Below the pieces are notes generated by a model that saw only the letters and a list, made by a program, of their open reading frames with translations, was not told where the DNA came from and did no database searches. Below are positions 28,800 through 37,798 of a stretch of 64,000 nt of DNA, one piece after another; position 1 is the first letter of the stretch, and each line of letters begins with the position of its first letter. Source of the stretch: Halopseudomonas salegens (lineage in GTDB: Bacteria > Pseudomonadota > Gammaproteobacteria > Pseudomonadales > Pseudomonadaceae); NCBI RefSeq assembly GCF_900105655.1, contig NZ_LT629787.1, forward strand, positions 310,001 through 374,000. The letters run 5' to 3'. Position numbers and translations under genes: made by a program.

Positions 28800-28903
28800 C
28801 GGTGGAAAATAGTCTGACTCGTTGCATGTATAAAGCGCCCCATAATGCAGGCTTCGGTATACTGCGAGCCATTCTTCCCAAATTGTCTTGTGTGCGCTCT
28901 ACG

Positions 28904-30133
28904 ATGGGTCAACCTGAAAAAAAGAAAGATCTTAAGCGACGAGAAATCATCATTGTAGCCTCTCGCCAAATGAACGAGCAGGGTGCAACGGCGATCAGGT
29001 TGAGCAAACTGTCCCAGCTCGTGGGGCTGACCAGAAATGCGCTGTACTATTACTTCAAGGATCGAGTAGCGCTGATACATGCTTGCTACCTGTTTGCGTG
29101 TAAAAACAATGCGGAAGACTTGAATTTCGCGTTATCAGTAAAAGGCGGTGCTGCTGAGAGATTGGGCGCCTACATCGATAGAACTCTGCTGGGCCCAAAT
29201 GCAGAACGCGCAGTACTGACTGATCTGGACATACTGCCCAGCGCTCAGAGGTCTGAGTTAGCGGAAATAATCGACCAGAATGTGGGGTTGCTTGAGTCGA
29301 TTCTTGAGGAGGGGATCAGCTCAAAACAGCTGAGGCCATTTAACGTAGCCATTGGCGCTCAGGTTATTCAAGGGCTGCTCAGTTGGGCGCAGCTCTGGTA
29401 TCGCTGGGCTGCATTAGACCAGCAAGCATTAGACTGTCACTACCAGATAGCTGCAGACGCGATTAAGCAAGCAGTGCTGGAGGGCGTTAGTACCGATCGG
29501 GAATTTTCGGTTTCATTCCAACAGCAGTGGGTTGATTTGTCGCCAAGACCTTTCAAGGCCTTCGACCCGGAAAGTCTTCAGAAGGAGAAGCGCTATCAGC
29601 TCGTAGGTGCCGCCTCGCTGCTTTTCAATAAGAAAGGCATAGAAGCCACTACGTTTGATGATATTGCGGATCAGTTGGGCGCGACTAAGGGCGCGGTCTA
29701 TCATTATTTCAAAGACAAGAAGGCTCTCGTCAAGGCTTGTTTCCTTCAAGCATTCGAGCAGTACGACAGCATTGCGGACATTGCAATAAATAGCTCTGGA
29801 AACCCTCTGGAACAGCTGCTGGCGTCCCTTCATTTGAACTGTCAAGCGCAAATGACCCGGTCGCCTCCGCTTACGTTGCAGGGCAGCATATCAAATCTGT
29901 CGAAATCACACGTAAGCCGTGCCACCTCAATCGCGGAAAAGATGTCAGATGTCAGAGCTACCGCAATAGCGGCCGGACTCCACTCGGACATTGATGAGAA
30001 TATCATCACACTCTCGCCGGGCGCTTTTTTCTGGATATCCAGCTGGGTTGAGGGCAGAACGAGAGAGAGCGAGATGGCTTTGGCAGACGAGGTATGCCGG
30101 ATCGTATTCACCGGGATCCGGTCTTTGCCTTAA
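28904..30133 (+). CDS. Double-TetR transcriptional regulator (two TetR/AcrR units in one chain)
   Basis: 409-aa protein in which two complete TetR units are fused in tandem. The first DNA-binding domain is at about residues 10-60 (SKLSQLVGLTRNALYYYFKD) and the second at about 226-275 (DDIADQLGATKGAVYHYFKD); each is followed by a helical ligand/dimer region. Single TetR proteins are about 200 aa. The ATG at 28904 was preferred because upstream in-frame codons are unconserved in character; an ATG at 28802 cannot be excluded. It follows the DUF1302-DUF1329 genes and presumably controls that module. A fused pair could act as a monomeric 'dimer'. Confidence 0.88.
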   Translation: MGQPEKKKDLKRREIIIVASRQMNEQGATAIRLSKLSQLVGLTRNALYYYFKDRVALIHACYLFACKNNAEDLNFALSVKGGAAERLGAYIDRTLLGPNAERAVLTDLDILPSAQRSELAEIIDQNVGLLESILEEGISSKQLRPFNVAIGAQVIQGLLSWAQLWYRWAALDQQALDCHYQIAADAIKQAVLEGVSTDREFSVSFQQQWVDLSPRPFKAFDPESLQKEKRYQLVGAASLLFNKKGIEATTFDDIADQLGATKGAVYHYFKDKKALVKACFLQAFEQYDSIADIAINSSGNPLEQLLASLHLNCQAQMTRSPPLTLQGSISNLSKSHVSRATSIAEKMSDVRATAIAAGLHSDIDENIITLSPGAFFWISSWVEGRTRESEMALADEVCRIVFTGIRSLP

Positions 30134-30163
30134 TGCTAGAAGGCTTGAATCCGTCTGCCTGGA

Positions 30164-30212
30164 GGCAAAGCCTCCCTATATGGATAGAGTGAAGCCCGCG
30201 CGGGGCTCTATT
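30164..30212 (+). terminator. Hairpins after the double-TetR gene
   Basis: GGAGGC-AAA-GCCTCC followed by a second stem ATAGAG...CTCTAT around a GC-rich core and a T-containing tail. Probably the end of the module transcript. Confidence 0.45.
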
Positions 30213-30300
30213 CTGTCGTCAGGAGCAGTCTGATGATGTGGATTGCTATGGTTTTTTAGACACCACCAAGCTACAAAACAAGTCTGCTTAGCTCTGCGGA

Positions 30301-30323
30301 ACCGTCCGCTTCTGGCCGATAGC
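30301..30323 (+). repeat. Dispersed 23-bp intergenic motif, copy 2
   Basis: Identical over 23 bp to the minus-strand copy at 23758-23780. It runs directly into a hairpin at 30318-30350. Confidence 0.85.
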
Positions 30324-30350
30324 GCCGGTCTGGTTTAAGCCGGCGCTATC
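30318..30350 (-). terminator. Hairpin downstream of the tyrosine recombinase
   Basis: GATAGCGCCGG (30318-30328) and CCGGCGCTATC (30340-30350) pair perfectly over 11 bp, 6 nt beyond the recombinase stop. No long T tract on the minus strand. Confidence 0.5.
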
Positions 30351-30355
30351 GCTGG

Positions 30356-30970
30356 TCAGACTTCGGTCTGTTCTGCCATATCAAGAGCGTCGTCCACTTC
30401 GATTACTAAATACCGGACCGTGCTTTCCAACTTCGTGTGGCCCAGTAGAAGCTGAACGGCCCTGAGGTTCTTCGTCCTACGGTAGATCAGTGAAGCCTTG
30501 GTGCGCCTTAGCGTGTGGGTGCCGTACATGGCCGGATCAAGATCAATGGATATTACCCAGGCTTTGACGATTCGAGCGTATTGTCTGATGGAAAGGTGGG
30601 CTGAGGCGTGCAATCTGCTCGGAAAAAGGAAATCCTCACTTCGCAGTTCGGCCTTATGTATCCAGGCTTCTAGAGTCGTCCGGGTTTGTTCGGTGATTTC
30701 GAACTGGACTGGTCGATGAGTTTTCTGCTGCATCACAATTGCCCGAGACGATACTTGTGCACCATGGGCGATGTCGCGCACACGGAGCTTCGTCAAATCA
30801 CAGGCCCTTAACTTGCTGTCGATTGCCAAATTGAAAAGAGCTAGATCTCGAGTTTTCTCAGCAATTTGGAGCCTTACTCGAATAGACCAAATATCTCTGA
30901 GTCGAAGCGGCGCTTTCTGCCCGACTAGCTTGCCTTTATTCCAGGGTTCACGAGCAACACTGGTGTTCAT
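30356..30970 (-). CDS. Short tyrosine recombinase/integrase
   Basis: 204-aa catalytic-domain-only tyrosine recombinase. All six active-site positions are visible: R55 (KLRACDL), K83 (QQKTH), H152 and R155 (HTLRR), H178 (LLGHTKLES) and Y187 (TVRYL). There is no N-terminal core-binding domain of the usual phage integrase type, as in FimB/FimE-size inversion enzymes and the small integrases that flank many accessory islands. It sits at the left border of the Hachiman-containing segment, on the opposite strand. Confidence 0.9.
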   Translation of the reverse strand: MNTSVAREPWNKGKLVGQKAPLRLRDIWSIRVRLQIAEKTRDLALFNLAIDSKLRACDLTKLRVRDIAHGAQVSSRAIVMQQKTHRPVQFEITEQTRTTLEAWIHKAELRSEDFLFPSRLHASAHLSIRQYARIVKAWVISIDLDPAMYGTHTLRRTKASLIYRRTKNLRAVQLLLGHTKLESTVRYLVIEVDDALDMAEQTEV

Positions 30971-31159
30971 GGCTTGTCCTCCACGTTATGGAGGATAACC
31001 ATGACCCTTAATGGCAAAAAGCGCTAACCGGCCATTAGCGGTCATTTGAGAGTCCCTACAGTGGCTTGCCCTATTCACTACAGTAGTGAAGCCGGTTACA
31101 TTGTGATCTCGTTGTGCCATCTGAAGGCAGATGGGCGGACGATATGGAATGGAGGCCGT

Positions 31160-32107
31160 TTGTCGATCATCACCCCTGCCGATCTCGAAGCTGCTCTGAC
31201 GGGGAACCCAGAAGCACTTGAGGTTCACCTGACGCTCGTAGAGCGTGACGTGCCCATTGATGGGCATTTAGTCAAGATTCACTGCCACTGCCTATCAGTT
31301 GATGGAAATGGCCGTGTTCAAACTCATCGACTGGCAGAGTTCATGCGGAATGCCGTCGTAGATTATGCGATCCCGCGCTCGAAGCTCGCCGACGCAAAAG
31401 CGCGGGACAACAGATTCAACAGCACCGAGGCAGTCGCTGAGCTAATAGAGCGTGCCAAGCGCTCGTTTACTGATTTGGCGAACACCGGTGAGGGCGGAGA
31501 GATGCTGCTGTTCCTGCTGGCGGAGCGCTTTCTCAAGCTGCCACAGATTCTTTGCAAGATGGACCTCAAGACGGACACACGTATGCACTATCACGGCGCG
31601 GATGGGGTGTACGCGGGGGTGACATCAGAGGGCATTTTAAAGCTTTACTGGGGCGAATCAAAAGTTTACGCGGATGCGAGCGCTGCGATTCGCGACTGTC
31701 TCAATTCTCTCTCCCCCTTTTTGATCGAGCCCGAGCACGAGGATGCAGGGCGGGAGCGCGATTTGATGCTCCTTAGCGATAAGGCCGACCTTAGCAATCC
31801 AGCACTCACAGATGCACTCAAGAAGTATTTTGACAAGTCATCGGTCATGTCGAAGCGGGTTCAATATTGCGGCTTGGCCCTTGTAGGCTTCGATGCACCG
31901 TTCTATCCGAAAGACGAGGCGAAGGCGGTTGCTGAGGAGATCGTCGAGGCGTCCCGCACTGCACTTAGCGGTTGGAGGGATCGTATTGGCGAACGGCTGA
32001 AATTGGAGAGGCTCGAACAGATAGAAATCGAGTTATTTTGCGTCCCTCTGCCGTCGGCCGAAGGTTTCCGCGCTGCATTCCTAAAGGCAATGGGGGTCAA
32101 GGAGTAA
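31160..32107 (+). CDS. hamA: HamA, DUF1837 nuclease of a Hachiman anti-phage system
   Basis: 315-aa DUF1837 protein. The family core is clear: GEGGEMLLFLLAERFL, then KMDLKT, HYHGADGV and LYWGESKVY, giving a PD-(D/E)xK-like set D148, E166, K168. In Hachiman, HamA is the nuclease held inactive by the HamB helicase. The TTG at 31160 is preceded by GGAGG at 5-nt spacing and I take it as the start; the frame is open to a TTG at 31046, which would add 38 residues without a good ribosome site. The stop overlaps the hamB ATG (TAATG). Confidence 0.9.
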   Translation: MSIITPADLEAALTGNPEALEVHLTLVERDVPIDGHLVKIHCHCLSVDGNGRVQTHRLAEFMRNAVVDYAIPRSKLADAKARDNRFNSTEAVAELIERAKRSFTDLANTGEGGEMLLFLLAERFLKLPQILCKMDLKTDTRMHYHGADGVYAGVTSEGILKLYWGESKVYADASAAIRDCLNSLSPFLIEPEHEDAGRERDLMLLSDKADLSNPALTDALKKYFDKSSVMSKRVQYCGLALVGFDAPFYPKDEAKAVAEEIVEASRTALSGWRDRIGERLKLERLEQIEIELFCVPLPSAEGFRAAFLKAMGVKE

Positions 32108-34707
32108 TGAGCCTCGCCGACCTACAATCGTGGCTTCTCCAAGAAGGCGTTCGATGCGATCTCGATACGATCACTCAACTCACAGTACGTAATGAACTCG
32201 ACAATCTGTCAGCAGATACCTCGATACAGTCCCCAACGTCAATTGACTGGCCCAGATTGTTGCTCGCCGGCAGTATTCTCGCGCGATCCGATCAAAGGGG
32301 CGATCAAGAAGCCGCTCTTCGAGTCGCAACCGCTGCAATTTCTTTGACAGATGATCAAGCATTCAAGGACGCTGGTGCCGTCCTGATGGGCAAGCTTTCC
32401 AACTTTCGGGCAATTACATTAGCCACTGATCGAGAGTTGGTGGAAGCTGATCTCGATACGCGGCTTGGTATTGCGTTGCGTCTTGAGGCTCAGCGTCGTG
32501 AGATAGATCGTTCCATCCTGGTGCAATCGAGCGGGACTTGGCTTCAAGTAAACGATTTTCAGCAGCGCTTCTGGACCAATGCGACTGGCGATAACTGGCT
32601 ATCAGCATCAGCACCGACTGCTTCAGGTAAGACGTTTCTTGTGCTTCAGTGGTTGATCGACCAAGTAATAGCGGGTGAGAGCCGGGTGGTTGTTTATCTC
32701 GCTCCGACCCGCGCGCTTGTCTCCGAAATCGAGACCAATCTTAAGGAGCTCCTCGGTAATGTCGAACTAGTCGAGGTTTCGTCCCTTCCCCTCACCGATA
32801 AATATAAAGCTGCGCGGGCGGGTGGCGCACGAGTGATTCTCGTCTTTACGCAAGAGCGGCTGCACCTTCTCGCCAACTTGCTCAGCGATGTGCTTTCGGT
32901 AGATCTGCTAATCGTGGACGAGGCGCACAAGATCGGTGACAACCAGCGCGGCGTGATTTTGCAGGACGCAATAGAGCGTGCCACTCGCGCCAATCCAAAG
33001 CTGAAAGCCGTTTTCATCAGCCCTGCAACCCAAAATCCGGAAGAGTTACTCTCGGACGCCCCCGATGGTGTGCAGACCATCGCTGTCGATAGCGATTCAT
33101 CTCCGGTTCTTCAGAATCTAATGGTCGCGACCCAAGTGCCGCGAAAATCGAAGCTTTGGGCGATTACGCTACGACAGCAAGGCGCAGAACTTCCAATAGG
33201 GATTCTTCAGCTCGCGAGTACACCAGCCGGACTTAAGAAGCGCCTCGCATTCATCGCAGCAGCTGCCGGAGAAAGAGGTGGAACCCTTGTCTACGCAAAT
33301 GGAGCAGGAGAAGCGGAAGAAGTTGCTGACTTGATCAGCCAGCTTTTGCCCAAACCTGAATGTATTGATCTGGAGCTTTCACAGCTCGCTGAACTCGCTC
33401 GAAAGGGCGTGCATCAGGACTTCCGGTTAGCACCGCTTGTGGAGCTCGGGGTAGCGTTCCACTACGGCAACATGCCGTCACTGCTCCGTTTAGAGATAGA
33501 GCGGTTATTTCGGTTAGGTAAGATACGTTTCCTGGTATGCACCTCCACTTTGATCGAGGGCGTGAATCTGTCCTGTCGGACAATTGTGGTGCGCGGACCG
33601 CGTAAAGGGAAAGGCCATCCGATGGAGCCGCACGACTTCTGGAACTTGGCTGGTCGCGCAGGGAGATGGGGTGATGAATTCCAAGGAAACATCATCTGCA
33701 TCGATCCGGAAGACAAGCAGGCTTGGCCGACCGGGGTTCCTGGTCGCGCACGCTATCCCATTAAGCGCGAAAGTGACGCAGTTCTCGATCTTGGGGACGG
33801 CATGGCGGACTATCTCTCTAAACGTGGACTATCGGATCTCTCCAGTATTGAGGACAAGGATAAGTTCGAGCAGGTTGGAGCCTATTTGCTCACCACTTTT
33901 ATGCGGCTCGGCTCCATATCAGCGGCTAGCCTTGCGAAACGCCATGACGCTGCATCGATTGCGAAACTCGACCAAGCCCTAGGGGGGCTAGCAGAGCAGA
34001 TCGAAATCAGCGTCGACCTTGCCACCAGACACCCAGGCGTGAATGCGATTGGCCTTCAGCATCTTCTCGAAGCTTTTCGTGCCTACCCTGGTGATGTAGA
34101 AAACCTGCTCCCTGCTGAAGTCGCGAGCAACGACAGCTATGATCGATTCGTAACAATTATGGAGAGAGTCAACGAGCATTTGTTTTTTGCTTTCACACCC
34201 GGGACTCGTATCAAGCTGTATGCGTTGATCGTCGTCAAATGGCTAAAGGGGTACTCGCTGGCCAGGATCATTCGTGACAGTATTGATTGGCACCAAAAGG
34301 TCGGCAGGTCTTTCAAGTTGCCTGAGCTCATCCGTGGCACGATGGAGTTAGTGGAGCAGATCGCTCGGTTTAGAGCACCAAAATACCTTTCCGCTTATAT
34401 GGATGTGCTGCATTTGCACCTTCGCGAGATTGGCCGTGAAGACCTAATCGATGATGGCATAGATATCGGAATGCAACTTGAGTTTGGCGTTTCGTCGACG
34501 ACGCTACTTTCGCTCATGGAGCTTGGTCTCTCCCGCATGAGCGCTGTTGCTTTATACGAGAAAATTGCCCGCGACGATTTAAACAAGGAGGAATGCATAG
34601 CGTGGGCCTACGAGCGCGCAAGCCAACTTCACGCAATGGATATTCCAGCCATTATCATTCGCGAGGTGCGCGAGCGTCTTGCACTACCCGATCAAGCAGC
34701 GCAGTAA
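32107..34707 (+). CDS. hamB: HamB, superfamily 2 helicase of a Hachiman anti-phage system
   Basis: 866-aa SF2 helicase of the Ski2/Brr2-like type. Motif I is APTASGKT (K175), motif II DEAH at 271-274, motif Ib/III region FISPATQNPEELL, motif V CTSTLIEGVNL and motif VI NLAGRAGRWGDEF; the C-terminal ~250 residues are helical and specific to the family. It senses DNA ends and releases HamA in known systems. It starts within the hamA stop codon, so production of the two is coupled. An in-frame upstream start (31972) inside hamA is not needed. Confidence 0.92.
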   Translation: MSLADLQSWLLQEGVRCDLDTITQLTVRNELDNLSADTSIQSPTSIDWPRLLLAGSILARSDQRGDQEAALRVATAAISLTDDQAFKDAGAVLMGKLSNFRAITLATDRELVEADLDTRLGIALRLEAQRREIDRSILVQSSGTWLQVNDFQQRFWTNATGDNWLSASAPTASGKTFLVLQWLIDQVIAGESRVVVYLAPTRALVSEIETNLKELLGNVELVEVSSLPLTDKYKAARAGGARVILVFTQERLHLLANLLSDVLSVDLLIVDEAHKIGDNQRGVILQDAIERATRANPKLKAVFISPATQNPEELLSDAPDGVQTIAVDSDSSPVLQNLMVATQVPRKSKLWAITLRQQGAELPIGILQLASTPAGLKKRLAFIAAAAGERGGTLVYANGAGEAEEVADLISQLLPKPECIDLELSQLAELARKGVHQDFRLAPLVELGVAFHYGNMPSLLRLEIERLFRLGKIRFLVCTSTLIEGVNLSCRTIVVRGPRKGKGHPMEPHDFWNLAGRAGRWGDEFQGNIICIDPEDKQAWPTGVPGRARYPIKRESDAVLDLGDGMADYLSKRGLSDLSSIEDKDKFEQVGAYLLTTFMRLGSISAASLAKRHDAASIAKLDQALGGLAEQIEISVDLATRHPGVNAIGLQHLLEAFRAYPGDVENLLPAEVASNDSYDRFVTIMERVNEHLFFAFTPGTRIKLYALIVVKWLKGYSLARIIRDSIDWHQKVGRSFKLPELIRGTMELVEQIARFRAPKYLSAYMDVLHLHLREIGREDLIDDGIDIGMQLEFGVSSTTLLSLMELGLSRMSAVALYEKIARDDLNKEECIAWAYERASQLHAMDIPAIIIREVRERLALPDQAAQ

Positions 34708-34733
34708 ATAACCCTACGACTTAGAGGTTACCT

Positions 34734-35027
34734 ATGCCAGCAAAGCCTATCACTCTCGGCTCTTTGCACTTTGAAAGGAGGGGGGACGCCATTGCGTTTC
34801 TCAAAGCGATGCTCGGGCGTTATGACTTAGGCGATCGAGTCAACGCTGACGACGCAGTTTTCTTGCGAGCGGCGCTAGAGAATCACCCGGATTCTGCCAA
34901 GAAAATCGGTTGTGGCATTATTGACTTTAGCGTTCGAAGCGCCGACTTCGGCACCAAGTGCTTCTGGGTCAACCGCTCCGATGGAACGACAGAGAAGTTT
35001 TCCGTCACTGCTTGTATCCGCGGCTAG
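34734..35027 (+). CDS. DUF3223 (DCL-like) domain protein
   Basis: 97-aa protein that is entirely one DUF3223 domain, related to the plant DCL domain: LGSLHFERRGDAIAFLKAML, FLRAALENHPDSAKKIGCGI and GTKCFWVNRSDGTTEKFS are characteristic. The domain's activity is not known; it is found near restriction and other defence genes and fused to nucleases. A ribosome site AGAGGT lies 7 nt before the ATG, and the gene starts 27 nt after hamB, so it probably belongs to the same transcript. Whether it takes part in Hachiman defence is unknown. Confidence 0.78.
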   Translation: MPAKPITLGSLHFERRGDAIAFLKAMLGRYDLGDRVNADDAVFLRAALENHPDSAKKIGCGIIDFSVRSADFGTKCFWVNRSDGTTEKFSVTACIRG

Positions 35028-35158
35028 CTCTACGAAAAACGAAGTATTGCCCGCTCGCAGTGAGTGACCGCTTCTGGCTGCTTGCAGTAAAGAACAGGCC
35101 AAGTGCATTCTTCAGAAATCGCTCATCCGCGTCAGCCAACTCAGATCAAGGAAGAATC

Positions 35159-37456
35159 ATGGAAGCAGTCATCTACACCAAGAAATTCAACGGCTATCTG
35201 AGGTCGCTTCAAGAAGCTGGCCACAAGAAGATCGTTCAAGCCGTTCGAGCTGCGATGGCCGAAGCAGGAACAAATGGCTCTATTAGCTCTCTGCCTCGCA
35301 CCAAGCATGGCGAGTCGCGCCTCAAAAACGTAGAGAAATTCGATCTTCCTGGCGCCTATCGACTTGTTGTCCAGCTGGTGGACGGCGTGAAAAAAACCAG
35401 GGCATTCCTGTTCGTTGGGGATCACGACGATGCCGAAAGATGGCTGGATAGCCATCGAAACTACACCTGGGTAAAAAGCCCAACGGATGGCACGCTGAAC
35501 TTCATGCCAGCCACCTACGACGGTAACCGCCATGTTCCGGTCGATCGCTTGGACTTAGATAGCCCTGAGTCCGAGCTCCAAGCTCCTCTCCTTAGATTCT
35601 TGAGCGACGATGATTGGTCGAACCTGAAGTGCAACGACAATCAAATGTCACTAGCAAAACGAATAACTGGTGCGCAATTCGAGCAAGACGCAGATGGCAT
35701 CCTCGTAAAGTTGGATGAACTGGGTGACTACGATTCAGCTAGTACGCTTTTCGACCTATTCGTCTTGGCTCATAACAAGGACTGGGCAGAGCTTAACCAT
35801 CGAGTACTTATCGCAGACGAAGCGAGCGTAGTATCCGAAGATAATACCCTTCAGGCGGAAATGCGCTCCATCGCCAACGCCGAGCACTTTGTTACCTTCG
35901 ACGACGAAGGCATGCTTGATGAGTTTTTCGGGAAAAAAACATTTTCCGACTGGATGCTGTTCTTGCACCCAGAACAGAAAAAAATTGTACAGCGGGACTA
36001 TAAGGGACCCGTTCGCCTGCGAGGCGTATCGGGAAGCGGAAAAACCTCAGTCCTGGTGCATCGAGCTCGTTTCCTAGCCAAGAAATACCATCAGCCTGTC
36101 GTGCTTGTGACGCTTACGGAAAGCATGAGAAAGCTTTTGGAAAAGCTGGTCGATGAGCTTTGTGGTGCAGAAAAATCACTCATCCAGACCAAGACCATGA
36201 ACTCCTTTGCTCGGGACGTGCTTAGCGAATTGCAGGTACGCATCAATTTTGCGCCCTTAGCACCTGAGGCCCAGCAAGTCCTGATGGAAGACGCTATAGC
36301 AACACTCAAAGATGAAGCTGGCTTTTCCAAAACCCCAATGGGCTCAATGCAAGAGCTTGAACTACGCAACTTCCTTAAGGAGGAGTTCGAGTATGTTCGC
36401 GGTCGCCTGTGCCCATCAGAGTTTGAGCGCTATCTCGATTCAAGCCTGTTCAATCGTAGAGGCAGGGCGATAGCGCTCAATAAATCCGCACGCGAAATGA
36501 TCTTGAAGGTAGTAGTGCGCTATGCCGCTGGCGTTGAATCCAAGCGTCAGCAAGATCATGAGCTTCTTGTATCCCAAGCTGTCGAGCGCATGTCTAAAGA
36601 AAGTGGGAATGTTGGCCAGTACCGCAGCGTTTTGGTCGATGAGGTCCAAGACCTGACCGAACTAGACGTCGTGCTTCTTAGCAAGCTCAAAACGCCGGAG
36701 GGCGAAGTGTTGGCCCATGTCGAAAACGGGATATTCCTGGCCGGCGATGGAGCTCAGAGCATCTACAAACGGGGCTTTGCACTCAAACGAGCTGGTATTG
36801 ATGTTGTCGGACGAAGCGTTAGCCTCAAAAAGAACTACCGGAATACACACGAAATCCTCACCGCTGCATTCAACCTGGTCTCTAAGTTCGAGTTCTCGGA
36901 TACCGACGAAGATGATCTCCGCCGCCCATCTCTACCGGACTTTGCCAAACGACACGGTGAAAAGCCATGGTTGATTCAGTGCCAGAATCAGAATGATGAA
37001 GTCGAGGCCGTCGCGAACAAAGTCCAATCACTGCTTGCCATGGGACAAACTGCTGGCCAGATCTGCATCATTGCGCCCCAGAATAGACTACGAGAGGAGG
37101 TCCGGCAGGCTCTGACGAACAGAGATATACAAAGTGCTGAGCTTCGTCAGGACATCGACTATGAGAGCGATAACGTTAAAATCAGCACCATTGAGTCCGC
37201 GAAAGGGCACGAGTTCGCTACCGTGTTCATCATGGGTTTGGTTGAGGGGGTAATGCCCCAGGCAAATATACAAGCCCATGAGGAATCGCGAGAGGCATCC
37301 AGGCTCTACGTGGCAATGACTCGTGCGCGGGAATCGCTATATCTGACGTACAACCCTACGCCCGGCTACCCAGCGTCCAGATTCCTAATGTCTATTCAGG
37401 ATGATTGCAAAGAGGCTAGGTACCGGAGCGGTGAGTTCCAGCTGATTGAAGCTTAG
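35159..37456 (+). CDS. SF1 (UvrD-like) helicase with RelE/ParE-like N-terminal domain
   Basis: 765-aa protein. Residues about 1-105 resemble a RelE/ParE toxin fold (YTKKFNGYLRSL, SRLKNVEKFDLPGAYRLVVQ, AFLFVGDHDDAERWLDSH). A linker (about 110-270) leads to a UvrD/Rep helicase: Walker A GVSGSGKTS with K295, Walker B VDEVQD with D494, LAGDGAQSIYKRG, LKKNYRNTHEI, STIESAKGHEFATVF and SRLYVAMTRARESLYLTY. All ATPase motifs look intact. AAGGAAG precedes the ATG at 35159; longer frames run into the DUF3223 gene. Toxin-helicase fusions suggest a defence or mRNA-surveillance role; the toxin activity is inference. Confidence 0.85.
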   Translation: MEAVIYTKKFNGYLRSLQEAGHKKIVQAVRAAMAEAGTNGSISSLPRTKHGESRLKNVEKFDLPGAYRLVVQLVDGVKKTRAFLFVGDHDDAERWLDSHRNYTWVKSPTDGTLNFMPATYDGNRHVPVDRLDLDSPESELQAPLLRFLSDDDWSNLKCNDNQMSLAKRITGAQFEQDADGILVKLDELGDYDSASTLFDLFVLAHNKDWAELNHRVLIADEASVVSEDNTLQAEMRSIANAEHFVTFDDEGMLDEFFGKKTFSDWMLFLHPEQKKIVQRDYKGPVRLRGVSGSGKTSVLVHRARFLAKKYHQPVVLVTLTESMRKLLEKLVDELCGAEKSLIQTKTMNSFARDVLSELQVRINFAPLAPEAQQVLMEDAIATLKDEAGFSKTPMGSMQELELRNFLKEEFEYVRGRLCPSEFERYLDSSLFNRRGRAIALNKSAREMILKVVVRYAAGVESKRQQDHELLVSQAVERMSKESGNVGQYRSVLVDEVQDLTELDVVLLSKLKTPEGEVLAHVENGIFLAGDGAQSIYKRGFALKRAGIDVVGRSVSLKKNYRNTHEILTAAFNLVSKFEFSDTDEDDLRRPSLPDFAKRHGEKPWLIQCQNQNDEVEAVANKVQSLLAMGQTAGQICIIAPQNRLREEVRQALTNRDIQSAELRQDIDYESDNVKISTIESAKGHEFATVFIMGLVEGVMPQANIQAHEESREASRLYVAMTRARESLYLTYNPTPGYPASRFLMSIQDDCKEARYRSGEFQLIEA

Positions 37457-37516
37457 TCAATGGGATGAGCGTACTGGGAGTCTGAGTCGCCCTTAGTTTC
37501 GCACGCAACTTTAGGC

Positions 37517-37536
37517 GTCCGCTTTTGGCCGATAGC
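37517..37536 (+). repeat. Dispersed intergenic motif, copy 3 (20 bp)
   Basis: GTCCGCTTTTGGCCGATAGC matches the 23-bp motif at 23758 and 30301 with one mismatch; again between genes. Confidence 0.75.
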
Positions 37537-37609
37537 TGCCGATCACATGCCGTCTAGCGTAAGATATCGATTACGGTAGAGCAGTGGCTGAGAGTGAGGC
37601 GAACTTCCC

Positions 37610-37798
37610 ATGAGCGAATCAGTACGGACGATTGTGAGATGCCAAGATTCCGGCGATGACACCGGGGATCTTATTGTCGAGCTCCCGCCAAACGTGCTTG
37701 CAGGAATGGGCGTCGGTCCCGGTGATTCACTAACTCTCGAATTGATTGACGGCGTGATAGTCCTCACTCCAATCAGGCATGCTGAAACCAAATCCTGA
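37610..37798 (+). CDS. AbrB/MazE-like DNA-binding protein
   Basis: 62-aa protein with a swapped-hairpin AbrB/SpoVT pattern: VELPPNVLAGMGVGPGDSLT and LELIDGVIVLTPI. Proteins of this size are antitoxins or small transition regulators. GAGGCG lies 9 nt before the ATG. No toxin gene is adjacent on either side, so it is either a solitary regulator or a leftover antitoxin. It lies 150 bp after the RelE-helicase gene; a functional link to that protein's RelE-like domain is possible but not shown. Confidence 0.7.
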   Translation: MSESVRTIVRCQDSGDDTGDLIVELPPNVLAGMGVGPGDSLTLELIDGVIVLTPIRHAETKS

